Shown: positions 35,009 to 43,339, counted from the stretch's first letter. The stretch is 64,000 bases of DNA from Candidatus Eiseniibacteriota bacterium (GCA_020633975.1 JACKCR010000002.1:2108001-2172000); one strand, 5' to 3'. Numbers and translations: made by a program. The notes: generated by a model from the letters alone, not told the origin.

Positions 35009-35054
35009 GTCCATATGAGTGGACACAAGGGTGGACACAAGGTGGACACAAAGG
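35009..35054. promoter_or_regulatory. Operator-like TGTCCA/TGGACA repeat cluster
   Basis: An inverted pair TGTCCA-6-TGGACA (35009-35025) runs into tandem copies of GTGGACACAAGG (35019-35030, 35031-35042) and a third copy GTGGACACAAAGG (35042-35054). Regular 12-base spacing (about one helical turn) suggests cooperative binding of a regulator. It lies about 150 bases upstream of mak. No regulator gene is adjacent. Confidence 0.4.
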
Positions 35055-35124
35055 CGGCCGAGCGCGGCTGAGGTCCGAAGTTTCAAGCAGTTCCTAGCGG
35101 GATCAGACCGTGCCCGATGGACCT

Positions 35125-35142
35125 GGTGGATCGAGATCCACC
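35125..35142. promoter_or_regulatory. Near-perfect palindrome
   Basis: GGTGGATC-GA-GATCCACC: 8-base arms with a 2-base centre, the form of a dimeric repressor site. Its position between mak and the unknown gene gives no clear target. Confidence 0.35.
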
Positions 35143-35191
35143 GCGGAAGGCCCGGGCCGCTTCTGGGTCTCGGACGTCACCCCACGAAGAA

Positions 35192-35220
35192 GAGCGGCCC
35201 GACCTCACGTCGGACCGCTC
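35192..35220 (-). terminator. Terminator-like hairpin downstream of unknown gene
   Basis: Arms at 35192-35202 and 35210-35220 pair over 11 bases with one mismatch, with a 7-base loop. Read leftward, the stem ends in CTC and is followed by TTCTTCG. It lies about 180 bases after the stop at 35398. It could also act in the other direction. Confidence 0.45.
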
Positions 35221-35397
35221 CTAATGCTCCTTCCACGATGTCACTCGGCGTCATCCGTGCCGCTGTCCTCCTTCCGCAATCCTCCAGAATCACCCGGGGT
35301 CTCATTCCCCCGCCGACCGCCTCCCATCACCCCTTGTCGCCGCACCGGCATCCACCTATTCGACACCCTCGCGGAGTCTCAACCATGCGTCGTCGAA

Positions 35398-36219
35398 CTA
35401 CACCACGGTGACAGTCTGGGCCGCCGCGACGCCGTTGGCTGACCCGTTGCTCTCCGCACTTGCCTGGCCGTTGCTCTGACCATTGGTCTGGACGTTGGCC
35501 TGACCGTTGCCGTTGCCGCTGACGGCAACAGCGGCGTCACCGTCAGCGTCGCCGCTCCCGCTACCGTCGTCGCCACTCTTGCCGTTCCTCCGCCGCCGCG
35601 ATGGTGCGAGGAAAAACGACGATACGTAGCGCGGATCGTCAGTGTGCATGGAGCGAAGGTCTGCCCCGAGCTTCCGGAACGCAGCACGCCAGCGGATCCG
35701 TGCGGCGTAGAGCCTCGACTTGGCTCCGATGAGCACCTGCAGCTTGGCGTCATACTCTGCCTGGATCGGTTCTGCCGCTGCCACCACCGCCCGGAAGCCC
35801 TCCCCCGCCGCCTTGACATCTTCGTTCGGCTCGGCGTCGAGCCGGACGAGAAGCGCGCGGGCGTGATCCATCTGCCCGGCGAGACTGAGACGACCGAACG
35901 CTCCGTAGCCTTCGGGGAAGTACGCGACGTAGACATCGGACTTCCGGTTTCCACCGCTCAGCTGATGGAGCTTCGCCGCAAACGCGCCCGCCGCAATCCG
36001 CACCTTGTACTGGTGACGGTCCCGGTGTGCGCGGGCCACGACGAGGTCCCCCTTGGCGCGGGCCACCTCGTCGGCCGCTTCGACCAGTGCGGCGTTCTCC
36101 GCCCGGCAGAACGCGAGCAGTTCTGCGTGCTCCGGCTCGATCGACAGCTGCGCTTCGGTGTAGCGCGCCACCTCGGAAACCAGGTACTCGATTCCGGCAT
36201 TCAATGCGTCGATGCTCAT
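35398..36219 (-). CDS. Unknown helical protein with Asn/Gly/Gln-rich tail
   Basis: 273 residues, not recognised. Residues 1-130 look alpha-helical with many Ala, Glu and Arg (MSIDALNAGIEYLVSEVARY, CRAENAALVEAADEVARAKG), then KSDVYVAYFPEGYGAFGRLS and a second helical block ending AAFRKLGADLRSMHTDDPRY. From about residue 213 the sequence becomes basic (RRRRNGK), then a low-complexity tail of Gly, Asn, Gln, Ser and Asp. There is no signal peptide or membrane segment. It stands alone between non-coding regions. The helix-plus-disordered-tail layout suggests a binding or scaffold protein; that is inference. Confidence 0.75.
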   Translation of the reverse strand: MSIDALNAGIEYLVSEVARYTEAQLSIEPEHAELLAFCRAENAALVEAADEVARAKGDLVVARAHRDRHQYKVRIAAGAFAAKLHQLSGGNRKSDVYVAYFPEGYGAFGRLSLAGQMDHARALLVRLDAEPNEDVKAAGEGFRAVVAAAEPIQAEYDAKLQVLIGAKSRLYAARIRWRAAFRKLGADLRSMHTDDPRYVSSFFLAPSRRRRNGKSGDDGSGSGDADGDAAVAVSGNGNGQANVQTNGQSNGQASAESNGSANGVAAAQTVTVV

Positions 36220-36458
36220 CGTGTCCTCCGATCCGTTGGTCTCTATATGGTGTCTCTCTCCATCACGTCGCCGGATTCCCGGCGCCGTGTCGTCTGGGTC
36301 TTTGGCTGCGGAGGGCCTTTGTCACGTAGATCCGGTGTCTTGCTGCGCTGAACCGACGGGCCTCTGGCTCATGGCGATCGTCGGTTTCCCTCTTGTACGA
36401 ATGGGCAACGGTCAACGTTGCACAAAAAACGAAGAAAGTTCTCTGCGGTCGATTCGGA

Positions 36459-37122
36459 TCGGGGCGCACTGCACCAGTGTGGGACACGTTCCGGAAGGGG
36501 CCAGAGCGCACTGCACTGGGGCCGGACACATTCTGGAAGTCGCCAGAGCGCACTGCACGCGAACATGCACCGCTCGATGGCGAGACAGGTCCCGCTGCAT
36601 CCGATCACGCGCCGTACTGCAGTCACCAACCCGTGCGTGCATCGATGTAGGCGCCATCATGGAGTGGCCAGGCCGGTCTGCACGGGCCTGGGCGCCAACT
36701 TGGAATCGCCAGAGCGCACTGCACGCGCGCAAACGCCACCCGGGAGGCGCCAGAGCGCGCTGCACGCGAGCAAACACCTCTTTGGAGCGAGATAGGGCAG
36801 GCTCCCCACCGAATCGTCCCGTATTGGCTACATCCGCCACTCGATCTGACGCGATGCAGGCCGTTCTGGCTCGGCACGAAAGTGCCGCCGTCTCCATGCA
36901 GTGCACACTCGAGCAGTGTCGAAAGCGGTCCGTGCGGACGTAGGAACCACAAGTGACTGCCCGAACGTGTCCTGCGTCGGCACAGGGTCGTCTTGGTTCG
37001 TTGCTGCTGTGCAGCTGCGTCGATGCAGGGACCACTTGGTGCACCCAGGAGATGGCCCGGCGCCCGTGCAGGTCGCTCTGGCCCTTGCAAGAAGTGCACT
37101 GCATCGATGCAGCGCGCTCTGG
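36459..37122. repeat. Degenerate 41-42 bp tandem array that inverts midway
   Basis: Core CCAGAGCGCACTGCAC recurs at 36459 (variant), 36501, 36543, 36709 and 36750, with decayed copies at 36585, 36627 and 36668. Every step is 41-42 bases, and the spacers share a C-rich then TGGAA ending. From about 36853 the same core appears inverted (cores ending near 36869, 36996, 37039, 37081, 37122), again mostly 41-42 apart. Because the step alternates between 41 and 42, the array does not keep one reading frame. Spacers are related to each other, so it is not a CRISPR. Confidence 0.8.
36872..36887. other. GAAA-tetraloop hairpin at the array switch
   Basis: CGGCAC-GAAA-GTGCCG, a perfect 6-bp stem with a GNRA loop, sits between the forward and inverted halves of the 42-bp array. 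It may be part of a structured RNA. Confidence 0.4.
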
Positions 37123-37199
37123 CTACTTCAGGTTGGTGCCTGCGTGGGGAGGATTCCCACTTTGGAGCGTAGGTTCGGTGTAGAGGCGGAACCGGTCGG

Positions 37200-37237
37200 C
37201 GCTGGTACGCCGCGGCTACCGCGCCTCGGAACCAGCG
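37200..37237 (-). terminator. Nested hairpin after ggt
   Basis: Outer arms CGCTGGT (37200-37206) and ACCAGCG (37231-37237) enclose an inner perfect hairpin CGCGG-CTA-CCGCG. It begins four bases after the ggt stop. There is no T-run, so it may only protect the 3' end of the operon transcript. Confidence 0.45.
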
Positions 37238-37240
37238 GCG

Positions 37241-38995
37241 CTAGTACCCCGCCGCAGCAGCCCCGCTCCGGATGTCCGGCCCGGCGTGGAAGCCGTCCTC
37301 TCGCACCTCGATCGCGTTGACGCGCCCGATCGCATCCAATGTGAAGGCCTGCACCGTGTGACCTCTCGCTTCGAGCGAGGCGATCGTCTCTGGCGAGAGG
37401 CCGTACGGTTCGTAGTAGAGCTGGTCAGGGAGCCACTGCGCATGGATACGCGGGACCGCGACGGCCTGTGCGATCGGCATGTGAAAGACGAGGGAGTTCA
37501 GGATGACCTGCGTCACGGACGTGATGATGCGCGATCCGCCGGGTGAGCCGAGGAGGAGATAGGGGTCGCCGTCTCTCAGGACGATGGTGGGAGACATCGA
37601 ACTCAGCATCCGCTTGCCGGGCGCGATCGCGTTGGCTTCGTTTCCGATGAGGCCGAACAGGTTCGGCACTCCTGGCTTTGCGGAGAAGTCGTCCATCTCG
37701 TTGTTGAGGAGGATGCCGGTTCCGCGCGCGACGATGCCGCTTCCAAAGCCGGCGTTGAGTGTCGTCGTCATGCTGACAGCGTTTCCACGATCGTCGATGG
37801 CGACGAGGTGGGTCGTCTCGTCCGGCTCGGCGCTCGGGTTCCCTGCGCCGACCGCGGTGCTGGGAGTCGCTGTCGTCATCGAGATGGAGCGTGCGCGCTC
37901 TGCGATGTACTCGGGCGAGAGCAGACCTTCCTGAGGAACGTTCCAGAAGTCGGGATCGCCCAGATGCTCGGCGCGATCGGCGTAGGCGCGACGTGCGACT
38001 TCGATGAAGAGGTGGAGGTAGGGGCCGGAACCCCACTGGAGGTCGACGAGCGGAAAGCGCGCGAGCATCGAGAGCATCTGGACCACGAGGATCCCGCCGG
38101 AGCTGGGAGGCGGCATGGAGACGATCTCGTGTCCGTAGAAGGAGCCGCGGATCGGATCGCGGTAGCGGGAACGGTAGGTCGCGAGATCCTCGAGCGAGAC
38201 GATCCCGCCGCCACGTGCCATCTCTTGGGCCAGTAGCTCGGCGGTCGGGCCTGCGTAGAAGCCGTCCCGTCCATGTTCCGCGATCCGTTCCAGCGCGAGT
38301 GCGAGGTCGGGTTGTACGAGTGTGTCCCCGGGCAGCCACGGCCTACCGTCGTCGCGGACGAAGATGGCGCGCGCGTCGTCGTCGCGGGAGAGGTACTCGC
38401 TCTTCCAGCCCAGACGTGTGGCGAGGTCGTCGCCGATCTCGAATCCATCCCGGGCGAGCCGGATGGCGGGAGCGAGGACATCGCCGCGGGAAACCTGGCC
38501 GGACCCGTGGTCGGCCTGGAGGCGAAGCAGTCCATCGACCGAGCCCGGCACGCCGACGGCGAGGTGGGTCTCGAGGGATCGTCCTGCCACCACTTCGCCC
38601 TGTTCGTCGAGGAAGAGGTCGCGGTGCGCGCGGGCTGGAGCGACTTCGCGGAAGTCGAGCGTCACGTCTTCCCCGCTCTCCAAGTGGACGACCGCGAATC
38701 CGCCGCCCGCGAGGTTCCCGGCCCAGGGGTAGGTGACGGCGAGAGCGAAGGCGGTCGCGACGGCGCCGTCGATCGCGTTGCCGCCGGCTTTCATCACTTC
38801 GATTCCGGCGGCGGAGGCGAGGGGGCAGTCGGAAACGATCATGCCGTGCGTGGCCCAGCCTGGGCGTCGCTCGGGACTCGCGGACGAGGCGGTGGGGAAC
38901 GCGGCGAGGAGCACGGCGACGAGGAGTAGCGTGGCGAATGACGACGCCGCGAATGACGACGCGGCGAGCACGCCCCGCGGCCTCAGAGCCTTCAC
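37241..38995 (-). CDS. ggt: Gamma-glutamyltransferase, exported
   Basis: 584 residues with a signal peptide (hydrophobic residues 10-32, TASSASPERRP). An N-terminal nucleophile hydrolase: the autocleavage/nucleophile Thr is T394 in DETTHLVAIDDRGNAVS. NAGFGSGIVARGTGILLNNE, MDDFSAKPG and GSPGGSRIITSV are family motifs. It transfers or hydrolyses gamma-glutamyl groups of glutathione or peptides in the periplasm. The start is GTG, overlapping the stop of the dehydrogenase gene (GTGA). As the last gene of the hydroxyproline operon it may supply amino acids from peptides. Confidence 0.95.
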   Translation of the reverse strand: MKALRPRGVLAASSFAASSFATLLLVAVLLAAFPTASSASPERRPGWATHGMIVSDCPLASAAGIEVMKAGGNAIDGAVATAFALAVTYPWAGNLAGGGFAVVHLESGEDVTLDFREVAPARAHRDLFLDEQGEVVAGRSLETHLAVGVPGSVDGLLRLQADHGSGQVSRGDVLAPAIRLARDGFEIGDDLATRLGWKSEYLSRDDDARAIFVRDDGRPWLPGDTLVQPDLALALERIAEHGRDGFYAGPTAELLAQEMARGGGIVSLEDLATYRSRYRDPIRGSFYGHEIVSMPPPSSGGILVVQMLSMLARFPLVDLQWGSGPYLHLFIEVARRAYADRAEHLGDPDFWNVPQEGLLSPEYIAERARSISMTTATPSTAVGAGNPSAEPDETTHLVAIDDRGNAVSMTTTLNAGFGSGIVARGTGILLNNEMDDFSAKPGVPNLFGLIGNEANAIAPGKRMLSSMSPTIVLRDGDPYLLLGSPGGSRIITSVTQVILNSLVFHMPIAQAVAVPRIHAQWLPDQLYYEPYGLSPETIASLEARGHTVQAFTLDAIGRVNAIEVREDGFHAGPDIRSGAAAAGY

Positions 38996-40578
38996 GACGT
39001 CCGTCCGATCTCGACGCCGTCGACGAGACGCCGGATGCCGAGCGGGTTGGCCTCTTGGAGTTCTGCCGGGAGTAGCTCCGTCGGCGCATTCTGCCAACAG
39101 ACCGGTCGCACGAACCGCAGGATCGCGCGCGTGCCGACCGAGGTGGAACGGCCGTCGCTGGTCGAGGGGAACGGTCCGCCGTGCACCATGGCGTGACACA
39201 CTTCGACTCCGGTCGGGAAGCCGCCGAAGAGGACGCGTCCCGCACAGCGCTCCAATGCTTGGACGAGATCTGCGTGTGCCGCGACTTCGTCGTCCCTCCC
39301 GTGGATCGTGGCGGTGAGTTGTCCTTCCCAGCTTTCGGCGAGTGCGAGCAGCTCGTCTCTCGAGTCGTATTCGACGAGAACGGTACACGGGCCGAAGACT
39401 TCACCGTTGGGCACCCGACCGGCGAGGAGGTCGGCTCCGCGTACGCGGAACACGGCGACGCCGGCGCCCTGTCCACCTGGCCCGTCGGGATCGTCGGTAC
39501 TGGTGACCTTCGTCGCGCACGAGTCCCAGCGCTGGGTACCTGCGCGGTAGTTCTTGCGGATCGCTTCGGTGAGCATCGGTGCGGAGGTCGTCGCTCGAGC
39601 GAGGGCTGCGAGTCGGTCGGCGAAGGCGTCTGCGGCCGCACCGGCGGGCAGATGAACGAACCCGGGGTTCGTGCAGAACTGGCCGACGCCGAGCGTCACG
39701 GACGCGTGAAGTCCGGCGGCGATCGACTCGCCTCGAGTGGCGAGCGCGTCCGGCAGCACGAAGACGGGATTCACGCTGCTCATCTCCGCAAACACCGGGA
39801 TAGGAACCTCGCGCCCGGCCGCAACACGCGCGAGAGCGAGCCCGCCTCCGCGGGATCCCGTGAAGCCGACCGCGCGGATCGCCGGGTGTTTCACGAGGGG
39901 GACGCCGACGTCCTCTCCCCTGCCTTGCAGCAGCGCGAACGTGCCGAGCGGGAGTCGACACGCGCGCAGTGCGCGGATCACGGCCCAACCGACGATCTCG
40001 GCGGTTCCGGGGTGTGCATGATGAGCCACGACGACGACAGGATTTCCCGCCGCGAGAGCGGACGCGGTGTCTCCGCCCGCCACCGAGAACGCGACCGGGA
40101 AGTTGCTCGCGCAGAAGATCGCGACGGGGCCGAGCGGCCGGTACATCGAGCGGACGTCCGGCTTGGGCACCGGAGTGCGCGAGGGATCGGCGTGGTCGAT
40201 CCGCGCGTCGACCCAGGAGCCTTCTTCTACGAGGTCGGCGAAGAGACGGAGCTGGGCAACGGTCCGTCCGGTTTCGGCTTCGATCCGGCCCGCGGGTAGA
40301 CCGGTTTCGATCGGCCCCCGCTCCATGAGGTCCGGGCGCACCATCTCGATCTCCTCCGCCAAGGTGCGGAGGAAGAGGGCACGTTCCGCGGCGGTGGTTC
40401 GGCCGTACGTGCGGAACGCTTCGTCCGCGAGCTTTGCGGCGCGATCGACTTCATCCGCGGATGCGGTGAAGAACTCGGGATCGACCGCCACGCCTCGCGC
40501 GGGGTCCGAGGCGCGGAATGCCTCTGTGCCTTCGGCGGACGGCGCACCGTCGATGAGCGAGAGTCCCGTCGTCTCCAT
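38992..40578 (-). CDS. 2-oxoglutarate semialdehyde dehydrogenase
   Basis: 528 residues of the aldehyde dehydrogenase superfamily. YRPLGPVAIFCASNFPVAFS, Glu265 in FAEMSSVNPVFV, and catalytic Cys302 in GVGQFCTNPGFV; the C-T-N-P-G form is typical of 2,5-dioxopentanoate dehydrogenases. It oxidises 2-oxoglutarate semialdehyde to 2-oxoglutarate, the last step of hydroxyproline (or pentose) breakdown. It lies 13 bases after the deaminase gene, in an operon with all other steps. The cofactor (NAD or NADP) cannot be decided. Confidence 0.92.
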   Translation of the reverse strand: METTGLSLIDGAPSAEGTEAFRASDPARGVAVDPEFFTASADEVDRAAKLADEAFRTYGRTTAAERALFLRTLAEEIEMVRPDLMERGPIETGLPAGRIEAETGRTVAQLRLFADLVEEGSWVDARIDHADPSRTPVPKPDVRSMYRPLGPVAIFCASNFPVAFSVAGGDTASALAAGNPVVVVAHHAHPGTAEIVGWAVIRALRACRLPLGTFALLQGRGEDVGVPLVKHPAIRAVGFTGSRGGGLALARVAAGREVPIPVFAEMSSVNPVFVLPDALATRGESIAAGLHASVTLGVGQFCTNPGFVHLPAGAAADAFADRLAALARATTSAPMLTEAIRKNYRAGTQRWDSCATKVTSTDDPDGPGGQGAGVAVFRVRGADLLAGRVPNGEVFGPCTVLVEYDSRDELLALAESWEGQLTATIHGRDDEVAAHADLVQALERCAGRVLFGGFPTGVEVCHAMVHGGPFPSTSDGRSTSVGTRAILRFVRPVCWQNAPTELLPAELQEANPLGIRRLVDGVEIGRTS

Positions 40579-40591
40579 CTCGTTCTCCTTC

Positions 40592-41485
40592 TCAGCGTAT
40601 CGGTCGAGTCGAAAGGGCGGCGCGGATGACGCGTAGCGCCTCGTCCCGTTCGGCCCCCTCTAGCGCGAGCCTAGGTGGACGTGTCCGCTCCGAGCCCATA
40701 CCGACTTCGGCTTGCACGAGCTTGATGAGCTGGACGAACTTGGGGACCGTATCGAGACGGAGGAGCGGAAGGAACCACTGATAGAGCTCGTCGAGTTCGC
40801 GGCTCGGCCCGGCCTGGGACAGCTCGAAGAGGCGCACCGACTCCACGGGAAGCGCGTTGACGAGTCCCGCGATCCATCCGGTCGCGCCGACGTGTGCGCA
40901 TTCGACGATGAGGTCGTCGAGGCCTGCGAAAATTGCGAGCCGGTCGCCGATCCGCGCACGGACGGCACTCACCCGACGCACGTCGCCGCTCGACTCCTTC
41001 ATCGCGTGGAGGTTGTCGTGCTTCGCCGCGAGTTCCTCCACCTGCTCCGGGAGGAAGTCGGTCCGGTAGGCAATCGGGTTGTTGTAGAGCATCGACGAAA
41101 GCGGAGTCGCTTCGAGGACGGCCGAAACGTGCGCGCGCATCTCCGGCCAGTCGGATGCGTAGACGTAGGGCGGCAGAACCATCAGTCCCGAGCAGCCGAC
41201 GTCGTTCGCCATGCGGGCGAGGCCGACCGCATCCGCAGTACTCGCCGCGGCGATGCCGGCGATGATCGGAATGCGCGTGCCGACCGCCGCGACACAGGTT
41301 TCGAGCACGGCCCGTTTCTCGGCGGGAGACAAGCTCGCGCCCTCACCGAGCGACCCGAGCGGGACGATCCCCGTCGCCCCGTGGCCTGCGAGCCAGGACG
41401 CGTGACGTCCCAGAAACTCGTGATCGACGTCCCCGTTCTCCAGGAACGGCGTCGTGATCGCGGGCATCACTCCGTACCAACGCAT
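40592..41485 (-). CDS. DapA-family 1-pyrroline-4-hydroxy-2-carboxylate deaminase (predicted)
   Basis: 297 residues, TIM barrel of the DHDPS/NAL family. MRWYGVMPAITTPFLENGDV, GSLGEGASLSPAEKRAV, a Tyr in SMLYNNPIAYR, and Schiff-base Lys163 in AMKESSGDVRR. The operon places it between the D-hydroxyproline dehydrogenase genes and the semialdehyde dehydrogenase, where this subfamily converts pyrroline-4-hydroxy-2-carboxylate to 2-oxoglutarate semialdehyde. The family alone could equally mean dihydrodipicolinate synthase or a sugar-acid dehydratase, so the assignment rests on context. Confidence 0.85.
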   Translation of the reverse strand: MRWYGVMPAITTPFLENGDVDHEFLGRHASWLAGHGATGIVPLGSLGEGASLSPAEKRAVLETCVAAVGTRIPIIAGIAAASTADAVGLARMANDVGCSGLMVLPPYVYASDWPEMRAHVSAVLEATPLSSMLYNNPIAYRTDFLPEQVEELAAKHDNLHAMKESSGDVRRVSAVRARIGDRLAIFAGLDDLIVECAHVGATGWIAGLVNALPVESVRLFELSQAGPSRELDELYQWFLPLLRLDTVPKFVQLIKLVQAEVGMGSERTRPPRLALEGAERDEALRVIRAALSTRPIR

Positions 41486-41494
41486 CGAACCTCC

Positions 41495-43339
41495 TCAGTC
41501 TTCCCATGCACCCACGGGCACCGGCGAAATCGGGGGACGCGACGTGTCGATCGTCCAGCCCTTCAGCTCGCGCAGCGCAGCACCGCACACCCGTCCCTGA
41601 CAGGCACCCATGCCACAGCGTGTCACGAGTTTCGCATCGCGCCAGGCCCGATGCGGCGCGAGTTCGCGCCAAGTGACATCTTCACACCTACAGACGATCG
41701 TCTCGTCATCCGCGAGCCGCATGAGTTCGGGGCGAAGCTCGAACGCTCGCTCGAGTGCGTCGGCAAACTCCTGTGCCTGGGCCCTTCGCTCGAGCAATCT
41801 CGGCTCGAGCGTTGGATGATAGTCCCCTTCCTTGGCCCCGAGCACGTGTCCGACGATCTCCCCTTCCACCTCGGACAAGTCGACCCCGCCGATACCGGTC
41901 AGCTCGCCGATTGCGTAGACGTGGGGACGATCCGTCCGCTGGAACTCGCCGACGCGCACACGTCCACGTTCGTCGGTCTCGCATCCGATGAGTCGCGCGA
42001 GCTCATTCGACGGCACGAGTCCGTACCCGACGGCGACGGCGTCGCACGGTTCAGTCCATCGACTCGTCCCGTTCGTCACCACCACGCGCTCGACCCGTCC
42101 GCGTCCCTCTGCCGCGACGATCCACTGACCGGTGCGATACGGCACACCGGCGAGTGAGGTGCGCAGCTCCCACATCTGCGGCCACTTCTCTCGTCGTCCC
42201 AGGAGTGTCTGCCCGAAGCCGAGGAGCGAGCGGAGTTGGGTCTGCTCCGCGATCAACGCGACATCCGCCCCGCGTTCGCGGAGGAACGAGGCGACAGCGA
42301 GCAGCAACGGACCCGTCCCCGCCACGACCACGCGCGTTCCCGCGATCGGCCATCCGCCCTTGACCAGCGCTTGGAGCCCGCCCGCACCGAAGACGCCCGG
42401 AAGCGTCCAGCCCGGGAACGGAAGGAACAGCTCGCGCGCACCGGTCGCGAGGACCAGGTCGTGGTAGTGGAGTTCGCGCAGTCGACCTTGATGGAGGAGG
42501 ACGAGCGTACCCGCGGTGTGCCGGTCTCCGGGACGATGATCGACGACCGCGATCGAGGAGACGAAGCGCGCGTTCTTCGGGATCGCACGCGTATCGGAGC
42601 CGCCTCTCCAGATCTGACCGCCGGTCTGCGCGTTCTCGTCCAGCAGCAGGACGTCACGACCTGCCGCGCCAGCGACTCGGGCAGCGGCGAGACCGGCCGG
42701 GCCAGCGCCTACGATGATCACATCGGCTTCGGTTGGCAGCGGAGTCCCAGCGCTGAGACTCATGCTCGTACGGTCGGTGGTGTTGGTCCGTGGAGTCTCG
42801 GCGCCGGGAGTCGTGGTCGTGCGACCAGCGCCGTTGGTCCGCGGAGTCCCAGCGCTGAGACTCATGTTCGTGCGGTCCGCAGTGTTGGTCCGCGTAGTCT
42901 CGGCGCTGAGACTCGCGCGCCGACTCGCGCCGGTGGTCTCGACGACCATCCCATCGCGGACGGTCGTGAGGCAGCTACGCACTTGGGCCACGCCGTCGAC
43001 GGTGACGCGGCACTCGTGACAGATTCCCATTCCGCAGATCGGTGCGCGGGGTTCACCGAGACTTCCGGAAGCGCGAAACGCCGGAGTGCTGGGATCGCGT
43101 CCGTCGACTGCGAGGCCGTGGCCGTGGCCGTGGGCTGTGAGGTCGCGTTCGTCGACATCGATGTCGAGGCCGTGGACCGCCAGGTCCCGTCCATAGACAC
43201 CGAGGTTGCCGTCAGCATAGGCGAGCGCGATCGCACCAGTGACGGTGGTACCCGGCGGTACAGCGACGTCCCGTCCATCTACATTGATGCGGACCACCGG
43301 TTCGTTCACGCCTGGCTCACTCTCGCCCTGCGAGCTCAT
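41495..43339 (-). CDS. D-hydroxyproline dehydrogenase, fused 2Fe-2S/FAD/BFD subunit (predicted)
   Basis: 614 residues. The N-terminal SoxX-type 2Fe-2S domain has Cys ligands ICGMGICHEC and the Cys of QVRSCLTTV. It carries a His/Asp-rich insertion (HGLDIDVDERDLTAHGHGHG). A 17-residue tandem-repeat linker (about residues 142-200) follows. Then come the Rossmann FAD domain VIIVGAGPAGLAAARVAGAA and a C-terminal BFD-type cluster CRCED ... RCGMGACQGRVCG. In HcnA/HcnB-like oxidases the first two parts are separate genes. It overlaps the catalytic-subunit gene (ATGA) and precedes the deaminase by 9 bases. Confidence 0.88.
   Translation of the reverse strand: MSSQGESEPGVNEPVVRINVDGRDVAVPPGTTVTGAIALAYADGNLGVYGRDLAVHGLDIDVDERDLTAHGHGHGLAVDGRDPSTPAFRASGSLGEPRAPICGMGICHECRVTVDGVAQVRSCLTTVRDGMVVETTGASRRASLSAETTRTNTADRTNMSLSAGTPRTNGAGRTTTTPGAETPRTNTTDRTSMSLSAGTPLPTEADVIIVGAGPAGLAAARVAGAAGRDVLLLDENAQTGGQIWRGGSDTRAIPKNARFVSSIAVVDHRPGDRHTAGTLVLLHQGRLRELHYHDLVLATGARELFLPFPGWTLPGVFGAGGLQALVKGGWPIAGTRVVVAGTGPLLLAVASFLRERGADVALIAEQTQLRSLLGFGQTLLGRREKWPQMWELRTSLAGVPYRTGQWIVAAEGRGRVERVVVTNGTSRWTEPCDAVAVGYGLVPSNELARLIGCETDERGRVRVGEFQRTDRPHVYAIGELTGIGGVDLSEVEGEIVGHVLGAKEGDYHPTLEPRLLERRAQAQEFADALERAFELRPELMRLADDETIVCRCEDVTWRELAPHRAWRDAKLVTRCGMGACQGRVCGAALRELKGWTIDTSRPPISPVPVGAWED
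42741..42914 (-). repeat. Four copies of dispersed repeat, 51-bp period, inside a CDS
   Basis: Copies start at 42741, 42792, 42843 and 42894, exactly 51 bases apart, and so encode a 17-residue repeat (for example AETPRTNTTDRTSMSLS). The array forms the linker between the 2Fe-2S and FAD domains. The conserved part of each unit is the motif found as intergenic arrays at 54.1 kb. Confidence 0.85.

Larger units (their letters stand above)
34867..35397. other. Intergenic region upstream of mak
   Basis: About 530 bases without a credible gene. In order it holds one copy of the dispersed 20-bp repeat (34934-34954), a TGTCCA/TGGACA cluster (35009-35054), a near-palindrome (35125-35142) and a terminator-like hairpin for the unknown gene to its right (35192-35220). 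The mak promoter must be here, but I could not single it out. Confidence 0.6.
36220..37240. other. 1-kb gene-free region
   Basis: No reading frame here resembles a known protein. Overlapping frames in several phases stay open only because the repeat array lacks stops. Contents: the 41-42 bp array (36459-37122), a GNRA-type hairpin at its orientation switch, and a hairpin after the ggt stop (37200-37237). Confidence 0.6.

Noticed and set aside
34867-35397. Short proteins in the mak upstream region
   Set aside because: Frames are short, overlap regulatory-looking repeats and have no Shine-Dalgarno or family similarity.
36412-37104. Cys-rich repeat protein encoded by the 42-bp array (either strand)
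   Set aside because: Periods of 41 and 42 alternate, so the phase is not kept; several frames are open at once; no Shine-Dalgarno or homologue is apparent.
36459-37122. CRISPR array
   Set aside because: The conserved core is short and decays, spacers resemble each other, orientation inverts, and no cas gene is near.
40592-41485. Annotation as dapA (lysine pathway)
   Set aside because: The fold allows it, but the operon supplies every other hydroxyproline step and no lysine gene is near; the deaminase role fits better.
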